Of a stretch of DNA of 59,582 bases, positions 12,440 through 27,024 are shown in pieces. A model generated the notes under the pieces. The model did not search any database. It had not been told where the DNA came from and was given only the letters and a program-made list of their open reading frames with translations. This stretch comes from Suillus spraguei (Eukaryota > Basidiomycota > Agaricomycetes > Boletales > Suillaceae), in assembly GCA_016800925.1 (NCBI GenBank), contig JABCPU010000403.1, forward strand, positions 1 through 59,582, given 5' to 3'. How positions within the stretch are numbered: position 1 is the stretch's first letter; every line of letters begins with the position of its first letter. A program made the translations under genes and the position numbers.

Positions 12440-12907
12440 CTTGCCATTGATTGATGTTGTTTAATTTCTTGTATTGATTGTAGTGCCCCGTCAATTGTTT
12501 TATGAGTGCCCCGTCCATTGTTTTATGTCTTGTCTAACCAGTAGATGTACCCGAACAGCCCGGACACTCGTGCTCTACTAGTGAGGTCTGTTGAGTTGCA
12601 TGCAAGTCTCGGACGTTCTGCAAAGTAATACCAACTCAGGTTTTACAGTGAACCCGCTGACAAATGCATAGCGTACTCGTACAGAAAGATCCCTTCTTAT
12701 ATATGCCAGTCAACACTAAAACCATGCTGCCGATGCCCGGTAATATTGCGCCATTGATGCGCCATCGATCCCGAAGATTCCTGATAAGTGTCGAGCTCGT
12801 ACCTCGACCCCTGATAACCCAACAAGGTCGTGGTTTCGTAACCCTAGTATTATTGTAGTCCTTTTTATTTCTGATTTGCACTGGCGGTGTTCGCGGTCCC
12901 GCAAGAA

Positions 12908-12964
12908 GCCATTACATATATAGTAATTTTACCTTGAAGTTGAGCACGAGTGTCCGGCTTCCAT
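12908..12964 (-). repeat. Right terminal inverted repeat of the 5.3-kb element
   Basis: Inverted partner of 7665-7722. It is followed at once by ACGGTAAG (12965-12972), the second copy of the target duplication. A short related stretch, CGGACACTCGTGCT, also occurs at 12560-12573. Confidence 0.8.
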
Positions 12965-12972
12965 ACGGTAAG

Positions 12973-13290
12973 ATTATGTCAGCCTATGTGATCACGTTAT
13001 ACTTTGAAGTGCGTTTTCTTGTTTCAGTCAATTGACCATGATGATCAAGTCACTTCAACTGCGGGCAACAGTATTAATTCTCATGATGATGTGCACTGTA
13101 CGCAAGCTGTACGTCAGGGTCCTAGTCCTCCGAGATCATTCAACGCTTAATCCGGCCAAGTCGCTAGTCACTGCTGAAGGTAAACTGAATCCCGCAGATG
13201 GTCCGACAATTACTGGCTCTAATTCAAGTAAATAAATATCACAGATTATACACAATCCATCTACGGCCACGGCAATGATTACCAGTATCC
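12973..13290. other. No gene seen
   Basis: Spacer between the transposon end and the halogenase relic. A 67-codon open frame (13032-13235, plus) has no recognisable features. Confidence 0.3.
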
Positions 13291-13295
13291 ATCAA

Positions 13296-16199
<2,904 letters not shown>

Positions 16200-18994
16200 A
16201 TCTTGTCTGATGCATCCCCGTCTATAGAAGTGTTCCACTTACCTGTCCCCAAGCATTGTACCAGACATAAATGGCACATCCCACACAACATCCATCAACT
16301 TTGTATTCAACCCAACAACAACACCCTTTGCAGACAACAGAACTCCACCTGAATCTTGAACCATAGTAACCCTGTCTCCCAAGGCAAAGCGCTGGTTCTG
16401 GAGTCGATAGATAGCGTGCGATGGTTTTAGAACTGCATGACGAGGGATATTCTTCACAATGGCTTTCTTGATTGCAGCTTTGGACCTGTTCTTGTTGATG
16501 TCATCGGCAACCTGTTCAATTTCTTTGACAGTGCTCTAAAGACAGTTTTGAATGAAATGTGACTCGGGATAAACGGCGATTCTATACCTTCGCTATGCTG
16601 TCCGAGAATAGGGAAACTGGCTCAAGATCTCGGACCCCCTTCGATTTGAGCCACGACTTTACTTCCTTGACCCCAGCATCAGCGTGAGAGTCAAAGATGT
16701 CCATAGCACGAGCCATATCTATCATCCTGGAGATGAGATCAAGGAATTGTCGGGCAAATCCAACAGCTTACCGTCGCCCCTTAGTCCAGAATCGCGAAGA
16801 TTTCTGGAAATTTATTCTACAAAGAACTGAGTTCCAATTCAGATGCAATTCGGACAGGACCAACTTTATATTCACGAATGAGGTCAACTGCCTTCTCGCT
16901 AAACTCCCAATAATTGTTCTTTTGATGATCGGAGGTGAGAACCATGAAGCTTGACGTGATTTTGGAGAGCGCTCTGGGTGACATTCCGATTGTGGAAGCT
17001 GCTTTGAACGATGGCAAGTAGTGCTGTGAAACACGACTATCAACAATAATCTTGAACTTGTTATTCTCCGTTGTATCTGAAAGGAAGAACTACGAGATCA
17101 TTTAGAAAGATAAATTGTGGTAGGGCATTGTGACATACTGCCAGAACAACAGACAAAGCGCTGTCAGTAGTTGAAGACACCTGGGCAGCCACACCATACG
17201 CGTGTTCGCCAAGGAAGAAAATGTTCGTTCCGTCAGGAAATTCCTCCGACAGAGGTGAAGCATCCTTTTCAAGGAACCTGGGATCTTCGGATGCAACTTC
17301 TGAAATGACCATCTGGACGGCTAGTTTGAGTTCTTTTTCGGGTCCTTCGTAGTCTTTAACCAATGCGCCTGATTCTAAGCGTTTCAAACCTGCACGAATG
17401 TGTAAAGAGCAAACGTCCATAAAGTACCAGCACGCACCTTTCAGCGGACGGACGTGCACCAGGACATCGACGTCACCAGTGATCACTCCACATCTCTTCG
17501 AATATAGCGTCTCAATCCGCTCAGCTTTTCCCTTCCAATGGCTCAAGCTCTGGTGGGAATGCGGATTGGAAACAACCTTCGCCGGAGTACCAGGCACGGG
17601 TACCAACTTCTCGTACTTGAACAATGAATCGGACACGGCCGTGACCAGCCCTTCTTGCAAGAAAGGCCAACCGATGAAAGTGCGTTTGCCAACCATTTCC
17701 TGGGCGATATCCTCTACCTTGCAGTTTTCATGAGGATTTTGTATGTGAACTGCCATTGACTTGTTGCGGCTTTCGGAACCGTGTACATTGACACCATGAA
17801 AGCCTAGTTGTGCTGTGTGGGGTAATGTACCCACAAAGGGAATCCAGCGAGGGCTTTTTCACCGAGGCATACACCTTCGCATAGTCCAGGGACGAGATGG
17901 AGTCCATCAAGAGTTAGTAGGTCGAAGGATTCCATCTTACATGTGCAACGGTATATAGGAGGGAAGAAATCCGGTAACGATGAAGGATAGACTGTGGACT
18001 CTCCAGGACTGAAGATAGATTTGAAACTGGTTCCAAACCCATTGCGGCGGCGTTCCTCTGGGATCAACCTATGTTCTCGAGCTGCACACATGGGACGATG
18101 ACGAACTACAACCAAAAAGCGGAATTTGCTACTCACATTTCATTGCTCGTAACAGCCGCTGCTCATCAATGAAGGGAATCTTAACGATTGCTTCCCATTC
18201 TTGCTTCTTTCCATTTAAGTCTTGTTCAAATTCAAGAGGGTAAAAGTCCAATATCGGTGAATTTGGATCGTACATTAGGTCCTATGGTTGATTAGTCTAA
18301 TGTATGACACAGGCCACTGAACATACTTGATATGCTATCGGAATATGTTCCATGCTTGCGGACGGGAGGACGCCCATCAGTTGTTCGAAGAGACGGAAAG
18401 GTTTACCCAGCTCAAACATGAATGACTTGTCACCAAGGTCGCGTAAATCTTGAAGAAAATGTGAACATAGCACAATGAGGATAGGGAATGTAAAAAGTAC
18501 CAGATATCCGCGGGGCGTGATGGTAATTGTAAAACCAGCCCGAAACCGTCGACTTCATTGCTGATTCATCTTTGCCCGCGGAGCCACACCATCCACTGTA
18601 TAAAGAAAAGTTTCTTTGGCTTTATCTTACCAAATAACAGGTCCACATATGCAAAAATTGCGGTGAATATTTGTTCTTCGGACATCCTGAAGTGCGCATC
18701 TTCATCATTTGGATGCGAGCCTAAAATGAAAGTTGAACACGCGAGTCTTCGTCGCATTTCAAGAGATTAATCGCAATTGTGAATGATTCCATTGAAGTCG
18801 AGATATAGATTATCTATTTGAGGGCTCTAGCACGAGGACTGAGAGTCGGTATGATAGCTCTTGGAATCTTTGTTCTCCTCTATCAACTGGGAGGTAAGCG
18901 GGTACCGTTCACTACCAAGAAATTAGCTACTATTGTCAAATGATGGACTCCTGGCTCACGAGATATAACGGAAAAACTGCAGCACGACGTTCAG
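16200..18994 (-). pseudogene. XRN1: 5'-3' exoribonuclease XRN1, internally deleted copy
   Basis: Minus strand. The N-terminus (FFRYIS, intron, ERYPLTSQLIEENK, intron, QIDNLYLDFNGIIHNC, HPNDEDAHFRMSEEQIFTAI, VDGVAPRAKMNQQ) is clearly XRN1. The start codon is lost (AAC), a TGA replaces arginine at 18557-18555, and after SRRFR the sequence jumps to YNYHHAPRIS, hundreds of residues later. The nuclease core with its acidic residues is therefore missing. Downstream exons match the middle and C-terminal part: LDFYPLEFEQDLNGKKQEWE, YPSSLPDFFPPIYRCTCKME, HTAQLGFHGVNVHGSESRN, AQEMVGKRTFIGWPFLQEG, RCGVITGDVDVLVHVRPL, LGEHAYGVAAQVSSTTDSAL, PSHAIYRLQNQRFALGDRV, and VVWDVPFMSGTMLGDR at 16240, where it stops. 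The family degrades decapped mRNA. This is a dead paralogue, so the true gene must lie elsewhere. Confidence 0.9.
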
Positions 18995-19710
18995 CTCCCT
19001 ATATCTCACAAATAAAGGATGCTCGAACCTTGGGAATTCCTATAAATTTGAAAATGGTGGAACACACTTGAAAAAATCTTATGTTAAGAGTCCTTTAGAA
19101 GCTCATGCCATATTAGGTATTTCATGTGACCAAATTGCTTACAAATGTGAGCATGGTCACGGCCCGGATTAGTGAATTCATGAGTCCTCGACTTTGTAGT
19201 CGTGGGAAGTATAGGATGATATCATTATGCTACGGCTGAATATGACTATGTATACGCCAATAAATATTAGTTTTCGGTACATAGCCATGAATCTCTGAAA
19301 ATTCATTTTACCATGAGGAGTTCGTGACAAGATCACGACAGTGCGCCGTTACAGCAATCAATGTGCAATAGCATCGTTAAGTCACACTTCTTGACTTATG
19401 CCATATTTCATCATTTATTTTTTGAACTGTCAACTGATATAAGACTTTATCGTGGAAAGCGCCGTTAGCATTTTTAACCTAATTTAGATTCCTATGAGAG
19501 TGTCCGACAAGGTCATGAATTTGCGCCATCACAATTGACAAGGTATGATAGTGTATTTAGGTACCGTTTGTTGAGCAATATCATATTCCCTCATTTATAT
19601 TTGACTTACAAAGCTATATACATTGGTTCAAATATTGCGTGAATTACAATGGTATCTAAGGTCATGCACGTGACTAACCCCAAATCATGTGAGCAGCGCA
19701 AGTGGTTGAA

Positions 19711-19878
19711 ATTGATTTGTCATTATTTGTTCCATGTTTGCACAGGACAGAAAATTTCACACAAGTCCCTTTCAACTTCATTTCACTGCTACTAATTGAT
19801 TTGTCATTATTTGTTCATTGTTTGTGCAGGACAGAAAATTTCATGCAAGTTCCTTTGAACTTTGTTTCACTGCTACTA
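19711..19878 (+). repeat. 84-bp tandem duplication in R
   Basis: Two head-to-tail copies, 19711-19794 and 19795-19878, both beginning ATTGATTTGTCATTATTTGT. The same duplication is present in the inverted copy R' (45660-45835), so it is part of the element. Confidence 0.9.
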
Positions 19879-19904
19879 CCACCACCCTCTCGAACTCAGT
19901 ACTA

Positions 19905-20115
19905 GTGTCTTTCCTTGTGGTTCCTCCCTTGTCCCTCGTGGTGGTCCCTCCCTGGCCTTTTGGATTTCCTTGTGGTTCCCTCCTGGCCCTTCATGGTTGG
20001 ATTTTCTTGTGGTTCCTCCCTGGCCTTTCCTCGCGGTTCCTCCCTGGCCTTTGTGGTGGTCCCTCTTTGGTGTTTCCTGGCGGTTCCTTGCTGGCTCTTC
20101 CTTCTGGCCATTCAC
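19905..20115 (+). repeat. Minisatellite, CTTGTGGTTCCTCCCTGGCC-type units
   Basis: About eight imperfect units of 20-27 bp. The copy in R' (45330-45640, opposite strand) has more units, so the array has changed length. It stays open in several frames on both strands and produces spurious low-complexity ORFs. Confidence 0.85.
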
Positions 20116-20339
20116 TCTCCACTATCTTTCCGTGTCTTTTTTGTATATCATGTAATTACATATGTATTTTAATATGAATAAAATTGATTTCTATTGAATT
20201 TTTTCACAAAATGAGTGCTAAGAAACAATGAGTGTTGACAATCTGGTGTTCTGTTTAACTTATTCCAGGTAGTATTATTCTGACAGATACCATAAAATTT
20301 CATGCTTAGATAAAGCTTTCCAAAGCTATATAATATTCT

Positions 20340-21862
20340 GTGAAGGATGCCAAAGAGCAGGGGAGGAAGAAGAAGCAGAGTGGGACTCCGAAGGAAACAT
20401 ACTACCTACAGCTTGCAAATGCCATATTTTCAAACGATGAGGACCCTGAAGCACGGCTTCTCTTCCAGACAAACCCTAATGCTTTGATCAAGCCTGTCCA
20501 GACTCGGTTTGGAACATGAGTACTCTGAAATCTTGCATCTGTTGTGAATTACACATTTATACCATTTCGTTACTGATCAGATGCTTCAGGCTCAAAAGAA
20601 ATACAATGAGTTCAACAAGTCCCTCAAGCAGACAGGCGCCTGATTGACACATGAGGAGCTACAAAAAAATCCGCAGACGAAGACACTCATTGGTAGGTTT
20701 TTCTCATGCACATCTGTCAATTGTAATTTTATTCATTTATTTCTTACAGATTCGCAACTGAACAAGTTCCCATGGTGGCCAGACCTTCATGGTTGGTGGA
20801 GGACCAATCCTGCCTACAATACTGTGTTCTCAACCACTGATCTTGGGCAAAACCATGAGTTCACTGCCCTACAACACTTCCATGTGCCTGACCATGGGGA
20901 TGTGCAACTTCCCACTGAAAATGAGCTACAGGAGGACGCCAATATTGAAGATGGGGAAATTATCAACACGGGTGATGTTGACAGTGGTCAAGAAGATATT
21001 AACCCCATTGATGCCACCCATGAGAATACTGCAGGACAAGTAGATGATGATGTCGTGATGGAACCGTCAAATCAATTCTTCCCCATGCAACAAGCACCGG
21101 TGTCCTCCCACTCCTCATCATCAACCCCCAGTTTTGTCCGTGATTCTGCCTCTATCAGTTCATATACTTCCTTGCCATGCCTTTGCCCACCCATTACTCC
21201 GATTTCAACACACTATTCTGACCAAAATGTAGTATCGCTCAACTCTCTGGAGCCTCTACATGACAACCAGTCTGACGGCCAATATCCTTTTTTTTTGGAC
21301 TTCAAGAGACCAGTTTTTAACCATAGCACCATGCCAAATGACTCTGACTCTGATGTCAGTGCCAGCAATGCAATGAAGGGTTTGCGGGTTGATTCACGTG
21401 GTGGGAGTCCTGCTTGAGGACGTCCAATGTCTCAAATTATGAAGCTGTCTGGAGGATCTGCTCGTAGCTCATCACCTCAAGCTACCTCATCTCGTCCCCC
21501 ATCTCATAAGTGTGCCAACAACGATCAAGCTTCCAATACCACTGCCACTGAGCAGCTCTCTGAGACTGCGCAGGCACTGATGCAGCAAGTCAGCGAAAGT
21601 GCGATGGTCTGCTGAGCATGATCGCTACAAGCGATTGAAGCTTGAGAGTGACATGTGGGCCAGGGAACTTAAAGTACGCAATGCTCATGATAAACGAGAA
21701 CATGCCATGCATCTCGCCGAGCAGGACCACTTACACAAACATGAGCTCATGGGTCAACAAATGGAATGTGCAAAGCTTGAGCTTGAGCTCACCCATGCAC
21801 GTCAAGAAGAGGAGGAAGCAAGGATTCAGCACATCACAATGGAGTGGGAGCTTGGATTATAA
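20340..21862 (+). pseudogene. Harbinger accessory (Myb/SANT-like DNA-binding) protein relic
   Basis: Exon 1 begins at the insert boundary (EQGRKKKQSGTPKETYYLQL). Exon 2 has KKYNEFNKSLKQTGA, then TGA, then LTHEELQKNPQTKTLI. Exon 3 (20750-21417) has KFPWWPDLHGWWRTNPAYNT followed by a long Ser/Asp-rich region. After a stop at 21415 the coiled-coil tail continues in 21427-21862 (KLESDMWARELKVRNAHDKR). The WW-rich block and the coiled-coil tail are typical of ORF1 of basidiomycete Harbinger elements, which helps the transposase bind DNA. The start is missing and there are internal stops. Confidence 0.7.
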
Positions 21863-22021
21863 CTGAGTATTGTGTTGTCATCTTTGCGCATTGCTTGTTG
21901 CATGTTCTCTTGGTTTGCTACTTTATATGTCATCTTCATCGCATTTTCATTGGTAATCTGTTGTTCAATTACTGCGAATGTTGTTGCTACATCTACTGAA
22001 GCATATGAAGCAAACACACCA

Positions 22022-23518
22022 TTAAAGTGTTACGAAATTCTTACCCGCTGTCCCAATATAAGTCTTGTCGCCCTGCCCCTCCTCCTCCTCCTCCCCCTCC
22101 TCATTCAGATTTATCCTCTGCCCAGTCAGTTCCTCATAAAAATTGTTACCAGTACTTGCAATGCTGAGAGCCTCCTCAATCTCAATGATCATGTTGTGCA
22201 AGATTAGACAACAGCGGAGCCACATGTTAGAGTAATCCAGTTCTTTCTTGCCTTGGATCAGAAACCGAAGCTCATGTAGGCTCTGAAATCTGCCCTTGAA
22301 TGAACTGAAAAAGTGTTCAGACTGAACGTGAACCTAAAAGTATGTAAGTGAGCAATATTTCCAAGCCATCCATCTGCAAGATCACAACTCATATGAAGAT
22401 GATGTAGTACTTACTTTAGAAAGGTGATAATTGAAAGTTTTCTGGTCCCTCGTCAATGCTCCCCCAGGTGGTCGTTTGAATGGTGTCACACACCATATCT
22501 GCGATGCATATGCAGAGTCGGCCCACAGCCACTGGTTTGCACTGAAAAAATGGTCTGGGTTTCGAGCGACCCTCATTTGTCCAAAAACATTTGAGTGGTG
22601 AAGGCTACCAGGTACACCAATCACGTAGTCGATGACACGGAGATTGTGTGGAAGAATGACAACCTTCAGAAGGTGTAAGTTTGTCTAATGAAACAGAAAA
22701 AATCAATGTACCTGAGCAGTAAGAGAGTAGTTAGAGTTTTTGTCAAAAAACCCTTCCCCATGCCACCCAGGCTTCTGAAATAAGTTGAAAGGGGTGCTGT
22801 CAACACAGAGGAAGCCACCACACCATTCCCAGCATGTCCTCCCTTGAACCCACTGCTGTGCTCTTTTCTGTTCCTCCTGATCTTCTCGATCGAGTGGATC
22901 GAAATGGATTGCATCGTCATGGTGCTTCAAGATTGCGATCATGACTCTTTTGAAACAGTTGTACACAGTGCCGACAGACAATCCTGCCCATTCAGCCAGA
23001 TCTGTTGTCATGGCAGCATTTCCATAGTGGCCCACACCATTGAGAAAAATTGCGAGTTGAATAGGTATAGGAAGCTGTGAGTTGTTGGAATTGTTATAGA
23101 AAATGGCATGTGGCTGGATATGTTCAATAAGTTTGTCGAAAACAGCAGGGGATACACAAAGTTACCGGCAAAATTTATCAGGGGCATGCATCCCCCATTT
23201 CGGCAGCAGGTGTAGCTGTGGGGCACGGCTAATTTTTGGTCTTGCATGAAGAACACGGCTGAACTCTACCTCATCATGCAAGGCATGAACGGCATCTATG
23301 AACTCCGTAAAGGCCCGACCAGCTATATCTGGCCCATCTGACAAGGACTGGAAGGATACAAGTGAATAGGCACTTGTCATTGTGATACCTGACATTAGCG
23401 AGTCCAAAGATGCATCCGAGCATATCGAGGAAACCGACATGCTGATGGATCTGCCGCTGTCAGAAGAATCATCTTCAGAATCTGGATCCTCAAGAAGCTT
23501 GTCAAGAGCATGTTGCAT
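22022..23518 (-). pseudogene. PIF/Harbinger transposase (DDE_Tnp_4 type), catalytic residue changed
   Basis: Minus-strand exons separated by short introns: N-terminal acidic region (23518-23162), helix-turn-helix-like GLSVGTVYNCFKRVM (23000), first catalytic block GGFLCVDSTPFNLF (Asp near 22800), second block VIDYVIGVPGSLHHSNVFGQ (22640-22580), WLWADSAYASQIWCVTPFKR, and third block HVQSEHFFSSFKGRFQSLHE with the Glu (22320). Family members have HD in the second block (GSxHDSxxF); here it is HH, a single-base change that removes the second catalytic acid. Frames are otherwise well kept. The C-terminus is very acidic (EEGEEEEEGQGD). Confidence 0.8.
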
Positions 23519-24632
23519 GAGCTCTAAGTAGCATGTTAATACTGTTAGCGACCTAGCCAGGCACTAAGGAACTTGAGTGGTGTCTGCGATGGGTGCTCTA
23601 TCAAGAGCGGCGGCCCGTGCGTATTGGTCTCCTAGTGCGGAGTGAGCTAGTTGTGTTGGTCGGAGGTGGGCGCTACGTGCTGTCTCATGACCTATGTCAC
23701 AGAGATGAGGTTCTTGATGACAATCAAAGACATAGAAGTGATGAGCTTCTACAAAGTTCGAATAGTGACGATAAGCTTATGAAAAGCTTATTGAAGGAAG
23801 TTCAGGGTCGAAGATCAAGTAGATTCAAGTTAAAGAAGTACAAAGGCTATCTGAGCGTATTTATATGTAAGATTGAAGTGGAGCGCAAATACATAAGTAT
23901 CGCTAGATTAAGTATGAAGTCAGATAGCCAATAGGAAGACGCATGCTCATAGATGAGTCAGAGGCATATGAACCAATGAATGCATGCATGTGCAAAAGGG
24001 AGTCATAGGTGCGGAGCCAAAGGTATAAAGGGTATGAGCCAATGAGGTGACACATGAGTCATAGGTAAATGCAAAGGGAAAGATAAGAGGAAATATGACA
24101 CCAAACATAGTCCTTGAGCCAGAGAGTTGTTTGTGCGAACCAGAGGGTAGCGCGTGTTGAAGCACAGAGGAAGGCATCGAACACGACAGAGGCGTTTGAG
24201 ATGCGAGAAGCGTGGGGAGCGCGAAGAGCGCGTAAGAGCATAAGGGATACTGGATGAGTGCGCAGTTAGCGACGATGGAGGAGGCGAGCATAGGCAAGGT
24301 AAGGAGTGATGATGGCAAGCCAGACGAGGTAGTGGAGGACGAGGATGGAGGCCTTGTCGGGACAAGAGTAGATGGCGATGCATAGGAGGAAAAATGATAG
24401 TAGGGGCACAAGAAGGTGTTCTTGTAACAAATACAAGGTCATCATGTGTATTTTTGAGGGCTCGTAGTTGTTGCTTTAGAAGTGATATGCAAGGCATGTT
24501 TGGCGATCTTATCAGCATAGTATTGATGGCAATGTGTAAGCAAAGTGGAGCTATAATTCGGAGTTTCAATAGTGTTGGCGAACTTTCCAAACACGTGATC
24601 TTCTCTTTTACTTTTCTAACTTTGAATACCAC
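23519..24632. other. Right part of the 4.3-kb insert, unassigned
   Basis: Open frames on both strands (23593-23934 plus; 24003-24632 minus) are low-complexity and have no recognised domain. Parts could belong to an LTR or another nested repeat, but no terminal duplication could be found. Confidence 0.2.
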
Positions 24633-24639
24633 TAATATT

Positions 24640-24917
24640 GGGTCAAATTTTTGGTGCTTCGGAGTTTTGAACCTCCATTTTGTTATGGCATTATTAATTA
24701 ATCTAGCTCAATGTTGAACTTTTGTCATGCCTTCACTTCAAGTGTTCAGGCCCTTCTCTCGATCATAAAATTTTATACGATAATGAGTGACGCGCCTTTC
24801 CTCTATAAGGCCAAACATAACAATGTGATTGTCGATAGCAGAATTATGCTAGTTCTGGTGATTGTGTACTATGTACTGTTATTTATTGCTATCTACTTTC
24901 CTCACGAGTTCACTGAT
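24640..24917 (+). repeat. R repeat, right part
   Basis: Continues the R repeat after the insert, ending CTCACGAGTTCACTGAT. Inverted match to 44800-45093. Confidence 0.85.
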
Positions 24918-26340
24918 GCAAGAGTCTGAATGTAGTCCACCAGGAGCCGTTCTTTGATAGTCTCATGCGATCTAGGGCATCCCGAGATGCAGCGTGAACA
25001 GCCTGTATGAGTGACAAATGATCCATGGATTTTATGACAAGATGATGCTCAGTGCGCATGTCACATCAATATAGCAAAAATTATAGCATTAATTTTCTAT
25101 TCTATTTGACACATCAAAAAAACATTCATTTTTTCATTGGCCAGACATGATGTTACCCTGTGAATCTGCTCAGGTTTTACCAGTCCGTCTATCAATGGTT
25201 TGCCTCATAGACAGTGTAGCGAGAAAAGTCACGCTGACCGACAAAACCCCGTTTTCGACAAGCGTCTCATTAACGTCTGCGGCGGCAACCGAAGGATTTC
25301 CTTATAGCGATGAAATAGCCTTTTCGCTCCGCTAAGGTGGAACCGTCCTTCTTCCGCGAACCCTTACCGGATCCTCGCGCTGATGCCCTCATGTCCCATC
25401 CTATTCCGTCTAGAATCCATTGGTGCATAGTTACCTCGCTTCTGCTGTTACTAAACCTATGGCAGGATTTACCTTACATCTCAAGGGGCCGCTACATGCT
25501 GTGCGCCTCATAATTAAGTACCCTTCATTTTCTTTCTCGCTACCGGACTCGCATAGCTATCTCATATGCGCTCGTATATGTTAAAAAGGACTGAACATAC
25601 ACACCGTTACTTTTACTTCCCATTACATCCCTTCTCTAGGACTTAGTATCTGAAACACTCGCTAGTCACAATCTATTTGCATTTGAACTCTTCTCCGTTC
25701 GAACTTTGCTCATTGATTCAACGCCGGTAACTTTACTGCTCGAAGTACCGCACGACTTTCGACTTCACTACTCATAACTGGACCGCGGCCAGTGATCTCA
25801 CTGGGTCTTTTTCTCTCTCATCTGTGTTCTCGCTCGTACGGAAGTTGCCGCTACCGCTACTGCACCACCGGTAGTTATAACATTTTTGTTTCGCCCAAGT
25901 AACTTCGTTCCTGCTCTTGCTAGCTAACCGTTGCAGCTATCGTTACCATGTGTGTACCGCTGACACTGCGCTAGTACCGCCGATATACCGCTAACCTCGG
26001 AAATTGGAATCTTCGTTGCCATATTAGTATTTCATTGTTTCCTTTGCACTAACTTAGAAGGAATTGCTTCTATTTGCAGTCCTCTTGGGTCGAACATCTC
26101 ACTTGTGCCTTTAGTAGAATTAACGCTGCGCTTATACTTAGGCCAGCGCTAGTTTCTTTGTTTCAATGGGCTGGTCACGAGTCTAAGCTGCAATATGCTT
26201 CCCACCCATTGCTTCATCCATGTTGTTGAAGACATGCCACTGCAGCAGATCTTGTGTCATCCTTTTTGTGCATCTGCCATATCCTTCTCTATACCTCTAT
26301 CCTCTAAAATAATACTTTTATTCCAAAACATATCTTGCTT
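24918..26340. other. No recognisable gene
   Basis: Low coding signal on both strands. 25700-26000 is rich in GCTACCGCT / GTACCGC-like words. No terminal repeats or RNA gene were recognised. Confidence 0.3.
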
Positions 26341-26344
26341 CACA

Positions 26345-27024
26345 ATGGTCAGCCATAAAGATCAGGCGCCAGACAAACACAAAGATGAATCCAGGAGAGA
26401 GAAATGGTTATTTTGACTTAAAAGTACTAAGCAGACAACATGCAGAGATTTGGGAGGACAGTGCAAAGGCGTGCATTATTTGCAGTTTTTGGGAGGAATG
26501 ATTGATGGATGCCATGTCGCGGAAGATATTCATCAAAGAGGTGAAAAGTTCTAATGGCGCATTCATGAATGGTGAGCAACTCAGTCCAGGGGGAGTCGAT
26601 TCTGAGGCATTTTAGCTCAAAAATGATGATATTGTGGTATGTCTCCCCTCACTTTTCCCTGTGTGAGCCATCCAAACCCTTTGCAGTAATTTGGTATCAA
26701 CATCATTGGTGAAGACAAGAAGACCACAATCCATGCCAAAGTCACCACCTGCATCATGTGCGTGTTCACAGATGAAGATGGCGATCTCGCTGCTTGACTG
26801 AGGGATGGGCTTGATGTCAAGTGGAAATTGAGCAAGTGATGAGGCAAAAGGAGGAAGTGGTAAGGAGGGCAGAGGAGGAAGGGGCAAGGAGAGCAGAGGA
26901 AGGGGCAAAGAGGGCAGAAGAAAGGAGAACAGAGCAGTGGGCAAGGTTCTTTCTAGTATTGATTGTGGTATTTATTCATCTATTCTGGCAGGTTAGGGCT
27001 GAGTTGGGAGCAGAAATAAACTGA
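26345..27024 (+). pseudogene. FHA-domain protein relic
   Basis: Plus-strand pieces give a forkhead-associated domain: GERNGYFDLKVLSRQHAEIW (about 26395-26455, with the SxxH phosphothreonine-binding motif), FIKEVKSSNGAFMNGEQLSP (26525-26590, the SSNGxxxNG loop), then after an intron (26638-26690) INIIGEDKKTTIHAKVTTCI and CVFTDEDGDLAA. A Glu/Arg-rich coiled coil and a hydrophobic segment (FFLVLIVVFIHLFW, 26945-26990) follow, as in fungal FHA proteins with a C-terminal membrane anchor. Stops (26612, 26798, and two near 26840) and frame changes show it is dead. The FHA family binds phosphothreonine. Confidence 0.75.

Larger units (their letters stand above)
7665..12964. mobile_element. 5.3-kb DNA transposon with TIRs and 8-bp target duplication
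   Basis: Its two ends are inverted copies. Left: 7665-7722, starting ATGGAAGCC(T)GGACACT. Right: 12964-12908 on the other strand. About 57 bp match with a few one-base differences. Immediately outside lie ACGGTAAT (7657-7664) and ACGGTAAG (12965-12972), a 7-of-8 direct repeat as expected for an 8-bp target-site duplication. The element holds an alpha-kinase relic (minus) next to the left end and an integrase relic (plus) toward the right end. The integrase is the likely mobility gene. The superfamily is not certain from what can be seen. Confidence 0.8.
19171..20337 (+). repeat. R repeat, left part (TIR-bounded, interrupted)
   Basis: 19171-20337 plus 24640-24917 align with the continuous inverted copy at 44800-46366. 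R starts AGTGAATTCATGAG and ends CTCACGAGTTCACT, so it has its own ~14-bp terminal inverted repeat (AGTGAAYTCRTGAG). About 1.45 kb without the insert and with no convincing gene; a MITE-like or non-autonomous DNA element. The flanks do not show a clear target duplication. Confidence 0.85.
20338..24639. mobile_element. 4.3-kb insertion carrying a decayed PIF/Harbinger element
   Basis: R is interrupted between two copies of TAATATT (20331-20337 and 24633-24639); the uninterrupted R' has one. This marks the insert precisely. It contains a Myb/SANT-like accessory gene (plus) and a DDE transposase (minus). No matching terminal inverted repeats are visible, and the accessory coding sequence is already open at the left boundary. 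The Harbinger part is therefore probably truncated or nested in a larger insert. Harbinger elements usually duplicate 3 bp (TAA/TTA), which fits inside the 7-bp match. Confidence 0.75.

Noticed and set aside
19818..20177. Overlapping 80-120-codon open frames on both strands over 19.8-20.2 kb (and 45.2-45.7 kb)
   Set aside because: They are translations of the GGTTCCTCCCTGGCC minisatellite. The array stays open in several frames because the unit lacks stops, and its length differs between R and R'.
23540..24400. Solo LTR suggested by TGTTAGCGACC near 23543
   Set aside because: No matching CA end or target duplication could be found.
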